Assembly (NCBI RefSeq): GCF_900105865.1
Contig: NZ_LT629804.1
Coordinates: 1-64,000, forward strand
Source of the DNA: Arcanobacterium phocae
GTDB lineage: Bacteria > Actinomycetota > Actinomycetes > Actinomycetales > Actinomycetaceae
Reading direction: 5' to 3'
Length of the DNA stretch: 64,000 nucleotides
This document shows, one piece after another, positions 50,010-59,629 of the stretch; position 1 is the stretch's first letter; every line of letters starts with the position of its first letter. A program made the translations under genes and the position numbers. Below the pieces are notes generated by a model. That model made no database searches and had not been told where the DNA came from. It saw nothing but the letters and a program-made list of their open reading frames with translations.

Positions 50010-51263
50010 TCATCCAATGACGGAACTTGAAGGTTCTGCGGAAGACTCCGATGCTGAAATACGAGAATTCTTACGATCAAGAAATAGACCCATAGATATC
50101 CCGCCAAGTGCAAGAATAATTAGCAATAGCGCGCTTATAGAAATTACCGAATGAAGAATCTGTGCTGGAAAAAGCGCATAAATAAAGTACGCAAATGGCG
50201 TAGTGCCAAAACTTATCATGTAGTCCAGAGAAGACACTCTACCCATTTGGCTTGCTGGTATACGAGATTGTAGGGCCGATCCCCATAAAACTCCAGAGAT
50301 TTCAAAACCGACACCGGTAAGAAAAGAGCTGATAATTAAAATCCAAAAAGAGTCGGATAAACTACATGCAAGCAATTGAGTAACTGACAGTGCTCCCCAC
50401 GCCATACTTCCGCTGATTAGTTTAGTCGTTCGGATTCTTAATGAAAATAGGCTCCCGCACACATAACCGATAGCCACGCTTGACATCATTAATGACCAGG
50501 TTGACGGACCGAGTCTCTCAATAATATAGATAGGTTGCGAAACTTCGGCAGCTCCAGAGTGCACTGCCAAGAAAATACCCCAAAAAGGAATCGTGAAATA
50601 AAGCCAACTATTTCCTGACATCACTGCGCGAAAAGTTGTACGATCATTCCCCTCGTCTTTTTGAGCAATCACATTTTCTGTGATCTTTATACGCGCAACC
50701 AAACATGCTGAAACTGCATTCATGGCAACTATAGACCAAAGTAGAAAAACGGGAGACGTGTGTACTCCTATAGCTGCGGCAGCTCCTGGCGCCACGATAC
50801 CAGCAACATTGCGAAAGGAACGCACTAGCGCATTGCCATGAAGTATCTCTGACTTTTCAACAATCGATGGAAGCAACGCATACAAGGAAGGAGATCCTAT
50901 AGCTACAACAAAACCTGAGAGCAATAAGATTAGCTGAGCTTTCCAGCCTAACCCCTCCCCAGGAAGCACAAGGGCTAAGCAAACATTGAGGATCATTCCG
51001 GCCACAATTGATGATACAGACACCTTCACACGATCCCACTTATCCGCAATAACACCGCCAAGCAAGGTGACAAGTAAAATGGGTAAAGTGCGCGCAGCTA
51101 ACGAGAGCCCCAGGCCAAATGTGTCTGAACTATTTGCGCCATAAAGGACAAGTGAAAAAGTCAAAAAAGCACTTGCAAAGGACGAAATGCCTTGCGCCCA
51201 CGCCAAATACCAAAGATTTATACTGCTGGGGCACATGAGCCCCTTTATCGAACATTTACCCAT
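50010..51263 (-). CDS. MFS transporter (efflux type)
   Basis: The 417-residue protein has 12 predicted membrane segments and the MFS motif GGVIADKWDRVKV between helices 2 and 3. It resembles the MFS_3/MefA-like exporter branch. An alternative ATG at 51236 follows AAAGGGGCTC. It sits between pieces of a radical-SAM gene and a 3' hairpin and has an AT-richer base use than the core genes. In this setting it could have exported a modified peptide. Confidence 0.85.
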   Translation of the reverse strand: MGKCSIKGLMCPSSINLWYLAWAQGISSFASAFLTFSLVLYGANSSDTFGLGLSLAARTLPILLVTLLGGVIADKWDRVKVSVSSIVAGMILNVCLALVLPGEGLGWKAQLILLLSGFVVAIGSPSLYALLPSIVEKSEILHGNALVRSFRNVAGIVAPGAAAAIGVHTSPVFLLWSIVAMNAVSACLVARIKITENVIAQKDEGNDRTTFRAVMSGNSWLYFTIPFWGIFLAVHSGAAEVSQPIYIIERLGPSTWSLMMSSVAIGYVCGSLFSLRIRTTKLISGSMAWGALSVTQLLACSLSDSFWILIISSFLTGVGFEISGVLWGSALQSRIPASQMGRVSSLDYMISFGTTPFAYFIYALFPAQILHSVISISALLLIILALGGISMGLFLDRKNSRISASESSAEPSSSVIG

Positions 51264-51395
51264 ACTAGCCTAAAATACTAATACTTCTCCCTTTTCAAGT
51301 CCATCCACACTGATGAACGTGGTGAGAGTTTAATGGATGGAAAACTCTGCCGTACGTTAATTATCTGATACGCCTTTGGCGGCTACACACTGGGA

Positions 51396-51815
51396 TTAAT
51401 AGTTGACTGTCTCCTCTTTCGCAGCTTTGTCGAGAAAACTCATTCCCTCGCTGATTAGCTCGCACCGCAGGAGAGGTTCTCCGCCAAACCAATAGGCATT
51501 AAAAGGCCTATTGCGATGTAGTTCAACTATCTGTTCGACCACTTCATTAAAGCCGATTGCAGCATTTCCCTTTACCGCACCCAAAGCGCTTTGAAAAATG
51601 TCCATACCAGCACGATTGCGACTTTCTCTCAAAAGAACCCGGCAGCTTGAAATCTGTGCATCTTGGATTTACCTAACGGCTATCTCCAGCGGAGTATCAC
51701 TCACCCGAGGATGCCGCTATCAAGACACGTAGATTTAGAATCACAGAGGACACATGCCTACAAATCGCAACGATTGAAAGGACTAAGCAGCATCCCGATA
51801 CTGAGTAGGATACTT
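51396..51815 (-). pseudogene. Radical SAM enzyme remnant
   Basis: On the minus strand, 51396-51632 encodes a frame with FNAYWFGGEPLLRCELISEG, which matches the GGEP motif of radical-SAM peptide-modifying enzymes. About 80 codons upstream, in another frame at 51743-51769, lies NRCDL, a stop, then ACVLC, resembling the cluster-binding CxxxCxxC motif interrupted by an extra TAG codon. Several frame changes and stops separate the two. I read this as a decayed maturase gene. The identification rests on two short motifs and is tentative. Confidence 0.5.
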
Positions 51816-51820
51816 CATTT

Positions 51821-53015
51821 TCAAATTTTCTCATTGCTATTTTTCATTACTCCTTTTCCCATCAAGAAAAAGAGTAATCCAAGAATAAAAATGGTCACTG
51901 CAGAAATAGCGACTGCTGAGAAGATACTGAGACTTCCCCACAACCAACCAAACACCATATTCATTGTAGTAGAGGAAATAAGCGTAACCGTTGAAAGAAT
52001 CGAGAACATTCCGTTGCGATGCTCATCGGAGAACTTACCTTGCTGCAAAGCTCCCAGCGCAACACCCGAGATCCCGAATCCGCATTCAGCAATAAGGAAA
52101 CCAACGATCTTGGCAACAGGCATCGCCACGACACACAACAGCCCAATCGAAATTAGTGTAATTCCAATAAAGAAAGTCGGACTGTAGGGAAATTTAGAAA
52201 GCAAGAATTTCGTACTATACGAACCCGCCAGAGCCGCCAGACTCATGAAGAAGAGCATGAATCCGTTTCGCCCTACATTATCGCTACCCAGCGTCAAAAT
52301 AGGTTGCCACGGCAACACGATCGCGACGGTAACAGCGCCCAAAAGCACATTCGCTAGAACCAGCGGACGAATCTCGTCAGAGAACAGCCAGCGCACTATG
52401 AACTTTAGCCCAGTTTTGTGCTTGCAATAGATGTAGATTCTGTTTCTTGAAAGAGGAAAAACGACAAACCCGCTAGGACAATGATGCCTACGCCCGCAAC
52501 CATGATCAGCGTATTTGCATCAATCCTTGCAACAAACGCCCATATCAACAACGCGCCAACTGCCGACATTACCCATCGTGTGTTCGAAGTCTGCCGTGCC
52601 AGTTTCTCGAACAAGTCTTGCCGGTCGAGCGTTTTCGAAGAAAAAAAAGAAGGATTGGGGCAAAAACACCTGATTGTAGAGCCATACCGGTTGTCCAAAG
52701 AATAAATGATATAGCAATGTAAATTATGGACGACGAAAGGGAAAGGAATACCAGACTAAGACCCCACATCGCTAGCCCAGTCATCAGAAATCTTTTATGA
52801 CCAAACCTATCAGCTAGATTTCCGCTGGGTGCTTCGATCAGTATCGAAAAGAGCGTACTTAGCCCAAATAGAAATCCTAACTGCGCTGGCGAGACATCTT
52901 TTTGTAGGACTGCAACGACATATACTGCCCCAAATAAGAAATCGAAGAACATTAAAAGGCCATAAACAAACACAATGCGCCGAAGCATCAATTGTGCGTC
53001 TCCTCTACTCACCAT
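51821..53015 (-). pseudogene. MFS transporter, two frameshifts
   Basis: Three overlapping frames, 52569-53015, 52405-52698 and 51821-52396, together encode one 12-helix MFS protein with the motif SGNLADRFGHKRFL. The frame changes near 52640 in an A8-type run and near 52418 in an A4 run. Both breaks are in homopolymers, so sequencing error is as likely as true decay. A start at ATG 52988 with GAGGAG upstream is the better alternative to 53015. It is related in type to the intact MFS gene at 50010-51263. Confidence 0.75.
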
Positions 53016-53022
53016 TGACAAC

Positions 53023-53205
53023 CTAGCCTCCAATATCCGCAGTCCCGACTCTGCATATATTACAAATATAAAACACACAACTAATCTCTGTAAGGAATCT
53101 ATTCAACCAAAGCGCCAAAGGCCTCATGTTCCATAAAATGGGGTATTCCTCATTTTCTCCCGCCAAGTGGTGAAGGACTGTATAGGCTGAAGAAAGTTTG
53201 GTCAA
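53023..53205 (-). pseudogene. Possible radical-SAM maturase N-terminal fragment
   Basis: The frame encodes TKLSSAYTVLHHLAGENEEY, then PILWNMRPLALWLNR. This resembles the short N-terminal domain with which many SPASM radical-SAM peptide maturases begin (a beta-hairpin followed by a leader-recognising helix). The start would be TTG with no ribosome site, and the frame ends after 60 residues. The assignment is a weak inference from pattern. Confidence 0.3.
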
Positions 53206-53297
53206 GATGCTAAGAACTGCACAGTACGGTTTACCATACGCAGGACACTTAACTATAGGGTGTAGCGTTCCAATCGGCTTGTCATGTGGAAAAAGGT

Positions 53298-53670
53298 GTT
53301 TCTTACCGTACGGCCCGGTATTGGTTAGCCTTATCTCAATAACTGGGACGAACGATACCTGAAGATGCAGATATTATTGCGGAAAACGCGAGGCTAGATA
53401 GGGAATTCTATGAGCTTCACGATACGAATTAGTTGTTAAAAACAGCTACGGTTTTCCGTCTTCGAACTCAACCTAAGAGCGTTCGGTACATGATTGCGTT
53501 CATTGATAGACACAACACTCCTTTCACATGAAGCATCCATCAGTCACTCGTTAACCAACACCCGTAAAGGAGGGTTGTCGCCTTCGAGCGGATATCGTCA
53601 AGCCAAGTATCGTAGTCCTTCAACTAAACAGGTTCGAGACAAACAACTCGCGGAAATGAATCGTTCTTTG
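53298..53670 (+). mobile_element. IS3-family insertion sequence remnant
   Basis: From 53298 to 53460 one frame reads like the end of an IS3 OrfA protein: VSYRTARYWLA, then ENARLDREFYELHDTN, LLKTATVF, the leucine-zipper region of that family. It is broken by two in-frame stops. After a gap, MIAFIDRHN (about 53490) and YRQAKYRSPSTKQVRDKQLA (about 53595-53655) match the start of OrfB. The integrase core (DDE) is gone. No terminal repeats were found. Confidence 0.6.
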
Positions 53671-53716
53671 TGCAGTGTTGTTAACTCACCAGCCCTATCA
53701 GTGACGACGATGTATT

Positions 53717-54820
53717 TTATAGTTTTACACCCTCCTCAGGGAGATCTGTCCAAAGTTGTAGAGTCCGCGCAACTTCATGTTCGACAAAGCGGGCATCCAT
53801 TGTCTCATCTATTTCAAGGTTCTCGATCTTAACGGTGCCGTTCGAAACTCTCGCGGCGACTCTTCCAATAATGTTTTCATTGTTCAGAAGCGGCATAGCA
53901 AAGTAGCCAAATTCGCGCTTATTCGCGGGCTTGTAAATTTCGAGTCGATAGTCTTTCCCGAAAAGCGCTAGCTGACGTGGACGATGCCAAATTAACGAAT
54001 CAAATGGCGAGAGAACCGAAATATGCGGACTTGACCAATCCAATTCGTCAACTTTGTCAAGCAACTGTTCATCGATCAACCAGGTGTCTTTGAGTCCCTC
54101 AACATTCACCGGAATAAATCTGCTTTCGTGACAATATTCAGCGATCTGTGGGTCTTTCGGGAATCGAAAGTAATCATAAACATCCTTAAGCCTCGCAACC
54201 CCAAGTGCACCTAAAGCAAGATCTACCGATTTTTGCAGGCTCTCATCAACACTTAACTTCTCCTCAGTAGGCATATTAGCTTGTTCCGGTGTACTGTATA
54301 CCCTTTGCCAGCGTTCATCTCTGCTAACCACAGCCAATTCGCCAAAGCTCAGCAACCATTCACAAGCGACCTTCACCTCGCTACTACGATCCCAGCCGTT
54401 GCCACGAGTTTTACCAAGCATTCCATGTGTAGCCGGCCCGTCAATCGAAATCCGCTTCAAAACATCAGTTGCAACTTTCGGGTTATATGGAACACCACTG
54501 AGACCATTTTTGCGGATACGATCACGGCGCCAGTGAAAAATCGGCCATAGAGATTGCGGAAGAAGCGAATGTGCATGTCCCCAATTTTCGAACAATCCGG
54601 CCGCTGAAGTGTAAAGACTATCTACTTCAGATTTATCGACCCCACGGGAAAGAAGCACAATTTCTTGCGAACGACGCACTGCCTGAATTGAATCTATTTG
54701 TACGCAACCCAGTCGCTGTATCACCGATTCCAATGAATTAAGCGACCCTAGCTGACTCGGGGCTAACCCTTGCGCAAGCACAGCTACCTTTCGCGCAGTC
54801 CGTAGATCGATATTCTCCAC
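53717..54820 (-). CDS. AlkZ/YcaQ-family DNA glycosylase-like protein (HTH_42)
   Basis: The 367-residue protein matches the winged-helix HTH_42 family of AlkZ/YcaQ glycosylases, which unhook DNA crosslinks and bulky alkyl adducts. The N-terminal region has LGCVQIDSIQAVRRSQE, where Q-I-D corresponds to the catalytic Q-x-Q/D motif, and later parts include LSPFDSLIWHRPR, the DYRLEIYKPANKREFGYFA segment and ARFVEHEVARTL. The AlkX/AlkY branch uses Q-x-D; Streptomyces AlkZ protects a producer from azinomycin. GTG start with AAAGG upstream. It sits in the accessory island and may be a resistance gene. Confidence 0.8.
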   Translation of the reverse strand: MENIDLRTARKVAVLAQGLAPSQLGSLNSLESVIQRLGCVQIDSIQAVRRSQEIVLLSRGVDKSEVDSLYTSAAGLFENWGHAHSLLPQSLWPIFHWRRDRIRKNGLSGVPYNPKVATDVLKRISIDGPATHGMLGKTRGNGWDRSSEVKVACEWLLSFGELAVVSRDERWQRVYSTPEQANMPTEEKLSVDESLQKSVDLALGALGVARLKDVYDYFRFPKDPQIAEYCHESRFIPVNVEGLKDTWLIDEQLLDKVDELDWSSPHISVLSPFDSLIWHRPRQLALFGKDYRLEIYKPANKREFGYFAMPLLNNENIIGRVAARVSNGTVKIENLEIDETMDARFVEHEVARTLQLWTDLPEEGVKL

Positions 54821-55080
54821 AAGTCTTGACCTTTCCCTTCTCGATCACAGCGACATGCACGCACGACTTATAGAAATTAGCCGTGCAATCTCGTAAACAA
54901 TACCATCAGTGTATTCAAAGACAGATTTAATTCCAGAGTTTATGTCAGTAGAGCAAATCTGAGTCAAGTGTTTTCTATTGCTAGTTCTAAACTCAACAAA
55001 CCCGACAATATCATATGTCCAGATCCCCCGTCACTTAACTACAAGATGGAGGACTACATGTGGTTTAATAGTCTCAGGTC
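54821..55080. other. Intergenic stretch without recognised features
   Basis: No coding frame, RNA gene or strong hairpin is visible. It is AT-rich like the island and leads into the glgX-like repeat. Confidence 0.5.
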
Positions 55081-55233
55081 AGGCTCAGCAGGTCACTCTT
55101 CCGTGGGGACGCCGTACCAAATTCGAGCTCGTGTGAGCCAGCCAATGGGAACGCCCGCGCGACCACACGGAGCATATTGCACCCGGTGGGCATCTCGCCC
55201 TCGCTCCGTTCTCAGTTGCAGTGCTGCTCAGTT
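55081..55233 (+). pseudogene. Duplicated 3' end of glgX
   Basis: Read in the GlgX frame this segment encodes AQQVTLPWGRRTKFELV, a TGA, then ASQWERPRDHTEHIAPGG and on to SVAVLLS and TAA. It aligns with the real glgX end at 49181-49326 with about 14 mismatches in 147 bases by eye, 11 of them in the first 54 bases. It ends in its own stop codon. It looks like the 3' end of a related glgX left behind by an insertion or recombination. Confidence 0.85.
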
Positions 55234-55316
55234 AACCACTAGAAAACAACTGAACCGATGAATAGAACGGCCCTTCGACAAACTTAACAATATCGACAGC
55301 AAGAGGAGCGCACGCG

Positions 55317-56525
55317 ATGCATCCAGATTTTAATAAGCTGTGGTTCGCCCGTGCCTCGTCTGATGCTGGAGAAGCGCTTGCAACTGGTGCACTATCATTG
55401 GCAGCAGTCACGCTTCTTTCAGTGTCTTCGCTTGAGCTTTCGCTACTTTCTGCGATCCCTGGCTTTATTAGCGCGTTCGTCATGATCGCTGCTGGACCGT
55501 GGCTGGAATTCAGAGCCAAACGGCCACTGATGATATGGATTGATATTTTGCGTGCAGGCATCCTCGCAACCATTCCTATTATGCTCGTTTTCCAATCGTT
55601 TTCTTACGTTCATCTGCTAGTCGTTGCAGTTGTGCTCTCGACGCTCTCAAGTCTTTTCTTGCCAGCTTCAATGGCACATCTCAAAGATCTTATTCCTGCT
55701 GAACAACGCGTATCTGCCTTTAGCAAATTCGAATCAACTTTCTGGATATTCACCACGTTCGGACCAATGATCGGCGGATTCATCACTCAGCTTCTTGGCG
55801 TTGGCATTACCCTATTATCGCAAGTCATAGGCCTGCTGGGATCGGCTTTTGGACTGAGCAAGATTACTACTCCAGAAGGAAAACCTCCGGTCCATTCAAA
55901 TGCGCCTTATAAACAGCAACTCAGTGAAGGTTTTCGTTATATCGCATCAAAGCCTATACTGCTCACGCTTTTGGGAAATGCCACGTTATTTGCCGGGTTC
56001 CTTGCATTCATCTACCCGTTGGAGATCTTGCTCCTGCTAGATTCTTGGAAACTATCACCTATTGAATTTGGTATAGCTCTTACTGTTCCCGGCTTTGGCG
56101 GGATACTCGGCTCAACCTTTGCCGGACGAATCACCAACACATTAGGAGAACGCAATGTTCTCACCTATATCGGAATACTACGTTCGCTTCCTATCTTTGT
56201 TATTCCTTTCCTTCCTGGAACAACACTAGGCTTTACTATCTACTTGTGTGCGAATTTCTTCCTCATGTTTCTCGCCGCTCTGTTCCGTCCCGCATACGCT
56301 ACCGTGCGGTTAACTGAAACTGACGATCACCTCATCGCGCGAGTTACTACCGTATTCAGCCTTTGCTCGAGAATCTCTGGCCCCTTACTCACAATCGCCG
56401 GCGGCATCATCGGCCAGTACTGTGGAATCCCCACCGGAATCTTCATCGGTGCTTGCGGACTACTGATAGCAAGCACTATCCTGCCGTGGAACACATGGCA
56501 GGCGCCAACAACCCCGTCGTCGTAA
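55317..56525 (+). CDS. MFS transporter (enterobactin-exporter-like MFS_3)
   Basis: The 402-residue protein has 12 hydrophobic segments and the sequence MHPDFNKLWFARASSDAGEA at its start, typical of the MFS_3 efflux branch. GAGGAG lies upstream of the ATG. It is intact, unlike the island MFS at 51821, and is on the opposite strand to that island's exporters. The substrate is unknown; a macrolide or peptide-like compound is possible. Confidence 0.87.
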   Translation: MHPDFNKLWFARASSDAGEALATGALSLAAVTLLSVSSLELSLLSAIPGFISAFVMIAAGPWLEFRAKRPLMIWIDILRAGILATIPIMLVFQSFSYVHLLVVAVVLSTLSSLFLPASMAHLKDLIPAEQRVSAFSKFESTFWIFTTFGPMIGGFITQLLGVGITLLSQVIGLLGSAFGLSKITTPEGKPPVHSNAPYKQQLSEGFRYIASKPILLTLLGNATLFAGFLAFIYPLEILLLLDSWKLSPIEFGIALTVPGFGGILGSTFAGRITNTLGERNVLTYIGILRSLPIFVIPFLPGTTLGFTIYLCANFFLMFLAALFRPAYATVRLTETDDHLIARVTTVFSLCSRISGPLLTIAGGIIGQYCGIPTGIFIGACGLLIASTILPWNTWQAPTTPSS

Positions 56526-56567
56526 AATCTTTTAGACAACGGTTACAAACCCGAACTAATATCCATC

Positions 56568-56783
56568 ATGAAAAACAATCGCCCTCACCCTGATGTGATA
56601 CGTTTCGACGACGACGAAGAAACCGCGGTCAGTATAGATAATCAGAAAGAGACTGTTGCAGACGATGTGATCGCTCAACTAACTCACCAGTTTGCCAACA
56701 ATTATGAACAGGCACTGCGCGAACTTGCCTATCAAAATCCCACCACGGATCAAAACAGCTACAGCGATGAAGATAATCGGTAA
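56568..56783 (+). CDS. Small acidic hypothetical protein
   Basis: A 71-residue, highly charged frame (VIRFDDDEETAVSI, then QLTHQFANNYEQALRELAYQ) with no recognised domain. No ribosome site is present, but TAATAT lies five bases before the ATG with TAGACA further upstream, which suggests a leaderless transcript. The middle could form one amphipathic helix. I do not recognise the family. Confidence 0.5.
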   Translation: MKNNRPHPDVIRFDDDEETAVSIDNQKETVADDVIAQLTHQFANNYEQALRELAYQNPTTDQNSYSDEDNR

Positions 56784-56959
56784 ACAAGCCAAGCCTCGCC
56801 CTATTCCCAATCACCGTACTACTAGGTGAGAATCCGGGAAATCGCGCACAAAATCTCGCCCAGCGTAACGGTGGCACTCTATATCGCGCTACCGTGCTGA
56901 ATACCGAGATTTTGCCCGCCCAAACTAGCAGAGTTCACCTTCGAGCAAGCGGCTCACGC

Positions 56960-57286
56960 CTAATCGCTCACTAGCGCGTCTTGACGGCTACGTTTAGCGA
57001 AAATATAGATACCCATGATGAGGAGTACAGCAAGCCGCGTCCATGACGAGTTGTGCATGGCAACTACGCCAACAGTTCCGGTCACATAAAGTAAAGAATA
57101 GAGTAGCTCTCGTTTTTGTTCTTTCAGTCTTTCCTTGATTATCCATCCAAGGACAAGCACTAACCCGATGATTTCTGCAATAACAACCGGGTCGCTCCAC
57201 CCAGTCCGCGTAACGTTCGATGACACGGAGATAAGCACCCCTGCCCACATAATTTCGGGGCCTATACTGCGCAATAGATTCGGCAA
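56960..57286 (-). CDS. Small membrane protein, hypothetical
   Basis: The 108-residue protein has four likely membrane segments. The start is TTG with a strong AAGGAG six bases upstream. It follows the next small membrane gene by 10 bases and probably shares its transcript. No family was recognised; the four-helix layout is compatible with a helper or immunity-type protein, but nothing points to a function. Confidence 0.65.
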   Translation of the reverse strand: MPNLLRSIGPEIMWAGVLISVSSNVTRTGWSDPVVIAEIIGLVLVLGWIIKERLKEQKRELLYSLLYVTGTVGVVAMHNSSWTRLAVLLIMGIYIFAKRSRQDALVSD

Positions 57287-57296
57287 CGTGCTCTCC

Positions 57297-57536
57297 TTAA
57301 TTTTTACGCTTAGTTTTGCGCCAATGATTGTGTGCTAACGCGTTCCACCAGAATAAAAGTACGCCCAAAATATATGTCAGCAAAGCAAGACCAACACCTA
57401 CAGCTACTTTTAGCGCAGTTGATTGAGGAGCAGTCACCACATCCCAACTAGCCCACAAGGCCAGCGGAATCATGATCGGCATCGCAAAGAGCGAATACTT
57501 CCAATACTTCACATCAAATAAATGCAGACGACTCAT
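57297..57536 (-). CDS. Small membrane protein, hypothetical
   Basis: The 79-residue protein has two hydrophobic segments and a basic C-terminus (HNHWRKTKRKN). AAAGGAT lies upstream of the ATG. It is the first of two small membrane genes on this strand. It is divergent from the two-component system, so shared control is possible. Confidence 0.65.
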   Translation of the reverse strand: MSRLHLFDVKYWKYSLFAMPIMIPLALWASWDVVTAPQSTALKVAVGVGLALLTYILGVLLFWWNALAHNHWRKTKRKN

Positions 57537-57801
57537 GTGTTTATCCTTTCACATACATACTAGGGCGTTCAACCAATTTTGTGGACGAAGCAACCAAAAT
57601 AGACTAGTGATTTAAATAAAGCATGTTACCGGATATCTATGACACCGATATTCGTCAGGGTATTGAATGACAAAACTGTCCTAGCGACGATCAGTGTTAC
57701 CTTTAACTAACGTGAGCGACCAAGAATTCATCATAATCATGACGCTGCTACAGAGGTACCTGTAGCATGCTTTTTATATCCGGATATGCCACAGTGTAAG
57801 A
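57537..57801. promoter_or_regulatory. Divergent intergenic region with hairpin
   Basis: This region separates the two small membrane genes from the kinase gene and must hold both promoters. GCTACAG (57747-57753) and CTGTAGC (57760-57766) form a hairpin followed by TGC and five T; this could be an attenuator or terminator ahead of the kinase. Confidence 0.45.
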
Positions 57802-58948
57802 GTGCAAACACGTAAATCTTTTTATACCATTGGGCAAATAACAGAGAATTCCACATCAGTTTCTATGCCACTACGCGCAATACATACACCGATTTATTTA
57901 CTCCTGGCTACGCTTAGTGTGTTGGCAGAAATCGGATTGAACCCAGCAGTTCTTCGGCTTGACCAGCCACAGTTGTGGATCGTTGTCGTTTTTGGAATTA
58001 CCCTCGCAGTGAGCGCTTGGAAACATTCGGCACAAATCCTTTACATACTCATTTTCCTCGCGTCATCTTTTTGGCCAGCCACATCAAACCTAGCCTTACC
58101 CGCCTTGGGTGTTTATCTGATTTGTATTACTTGGATGATCCGAAAGCGGTTGATTCCAGCGCTCATCACACTTGCATTAACCGGATGTATGTTCCTAGAT
58201 TTCAGCGAACCCCTACGCCCCCCAACTCTTTCGTGAAATCGTGATGTTTGCGTCGATAACATCTATTGGCACAGCCCTCTGCTTCCTAGTAAACCGGGTA
58301 AAGCTCTCTGCACAAAACCTAGAGGAAGCTCGTCAAGCAAGTGCGACTATCCGCGCAAATCTCGCCGCCGAACTTCACGACACGATCGCGAAAGATTTAG
58401 CACAAATCGCTATCACTGCACAAAACATTAGCCTGAACCATCCGCATCTAGCTCACGAGCTTGATCCCCTATCCCACATGGCACAAAACGCCGCACACCG
58501 GATCCGCCCGATAATCCTCAACCTTGACTCGCATGCACAACAGCAAAGCCTCGACGAAGCGATCACCATGTCCGCTACCATGCTCACCACTCGTTCGATC
58601 ACACTCAATATCGATAGCGAATCTCACCTTGATGCCAAACTAGACCATCAAACCATCAACCTGACTTCACTATTTATCCGTGAAACTGCCACCAACGCAC
58701 TCAAATACGCACCGCCTAACAGTATCGTTGACCTCATCATCGAACTAAGCTCAAACACTATCAGCCTAACCATGCGCAACGACATCGCCGAACAGAATAT
58801 CCCTACCCACCTCACCGGGGGTTATGGACTAGCAAACCTCGAACAACACATTCACACCAGTGGCGGAAACCTATCCTTCTTCCGCCACGATAACGAGTGG
58901 GTTATCATCGCCACCCTCCCCCTAACCCAAGGAAATCATTATGAGTGA
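57802..58948 (+). pseudogene. Sensor histidine kinase split by a C6 run
   Basis: Two adjacent frames, 57802-58236 and 58241-58948, carry respectively five membrane segments and a HisKA_3/HATPase part (ANLAAELHDTIAKDLAQI with the phospho-acceptor histidine, ETATNALKYAP, GGYGLANLEQHI). Removing one C from the run of six near 58217 joins them without a gap (PLRPQLFREIVMFAS), giving one kinase of about 380 residues. A miscounted homopolymer is the likely explanation; phase variation is another. GTG 57802 or ATG 57866 could be the start. Confidence 0.8.
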
Positions 58949-59600
58949 CACTCTTCGCCTCCTGATCGCGGACGACGACGAAATAATCCGTGAAGGACTA
59001 GCAAACCTACTCGACCACCAAGAGGGTATCGCCGTCGTCGCAACCGCATCGAACGGAACTGAAGCACTTGCGACAATTGCACACACGCAACCCGATATCG
59101 CCCTCATTGACGTTGATATGCCCACCCTCGACGGAATTGAAACAGCGAAAATCTTAGCTAACGACTACCCACACATCACCGTCGTCATACTCACCGCGTT
59201 CGAACACGAAAACTCTCTCGCGCAATCACTAGCAGCAAACGTCCGCGGATTTCTCACAAAGGATATCCCCGCCCCACAACTTGCCACGCTTCTCAAGCAA
59301 GCACATGCAGGTATGAATGTACTCAGCCCGCGCCCCATCCAACTGCTAGCCCAAACCTATATTGAGAGCCAAGCGAGCCGGGAAGACTACCAAGAATTCA
59401 TCGCCACAATCGAAAACCTCCCGCACTATCTCAGAGCGGTATTCGATCTCGTTATCAAAGCAAAACCCAACAAAACAATCGCCAAAACACTCAACCTCAG
59501 CGAAGCAACCACCCGCTCCTATATCAGCGAACTATTCACCCTCACCGGTTTTAATAACCGCGGCGAACTCACCATCACCGCACGCAAAGCCGGATACTAG
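58941..59600 (+). CDS. Response regulator, NarL/LuxR family
   Basis: The 219-residue protein has a receiver domain (acidic IADDDE, phospho-acceptor Asp in IALIDVDMP, LTAFEH, FLTKDIP) and a C-terminal helix-turn-helix domain of LuxR type (KAKPNKTIAKTLNLSEATTR). It overlaps the kinase gene by eight bases and has AAGGAAA upstream. It is the partner of the kinase before it and may control the ABC exporter 600 bases downstream. Confidence 0.9.
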   Translation: MSDTLRLLIADDDEIIREGLANLLDHQEGIAVVATASNGTEALATIAHTQPDIALIDVDMPTLDGIETAKILANDYPHITVVILTAFEHENSLAQSLAANVRGFLTKDIPAPQLATLLKQAHAGMNVLSPRPIQLLAQTYIESQASREDYQEFIATIENLPHYLRAVFDLVIKAKPNKTIAKTLNLSEATTRSYISELFTLTGFNNRGELTITARKAGY

Positions 59601-59629
59601 CAGTGCAAACCGTCAGATAGCTACGCCTA

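Noticed and set aside
49349..55300. CRISPR array or prophage in the accessory island
   Set aside because: No regularly spaced repeats, integrase, capsid or cas-like sequences were seen.
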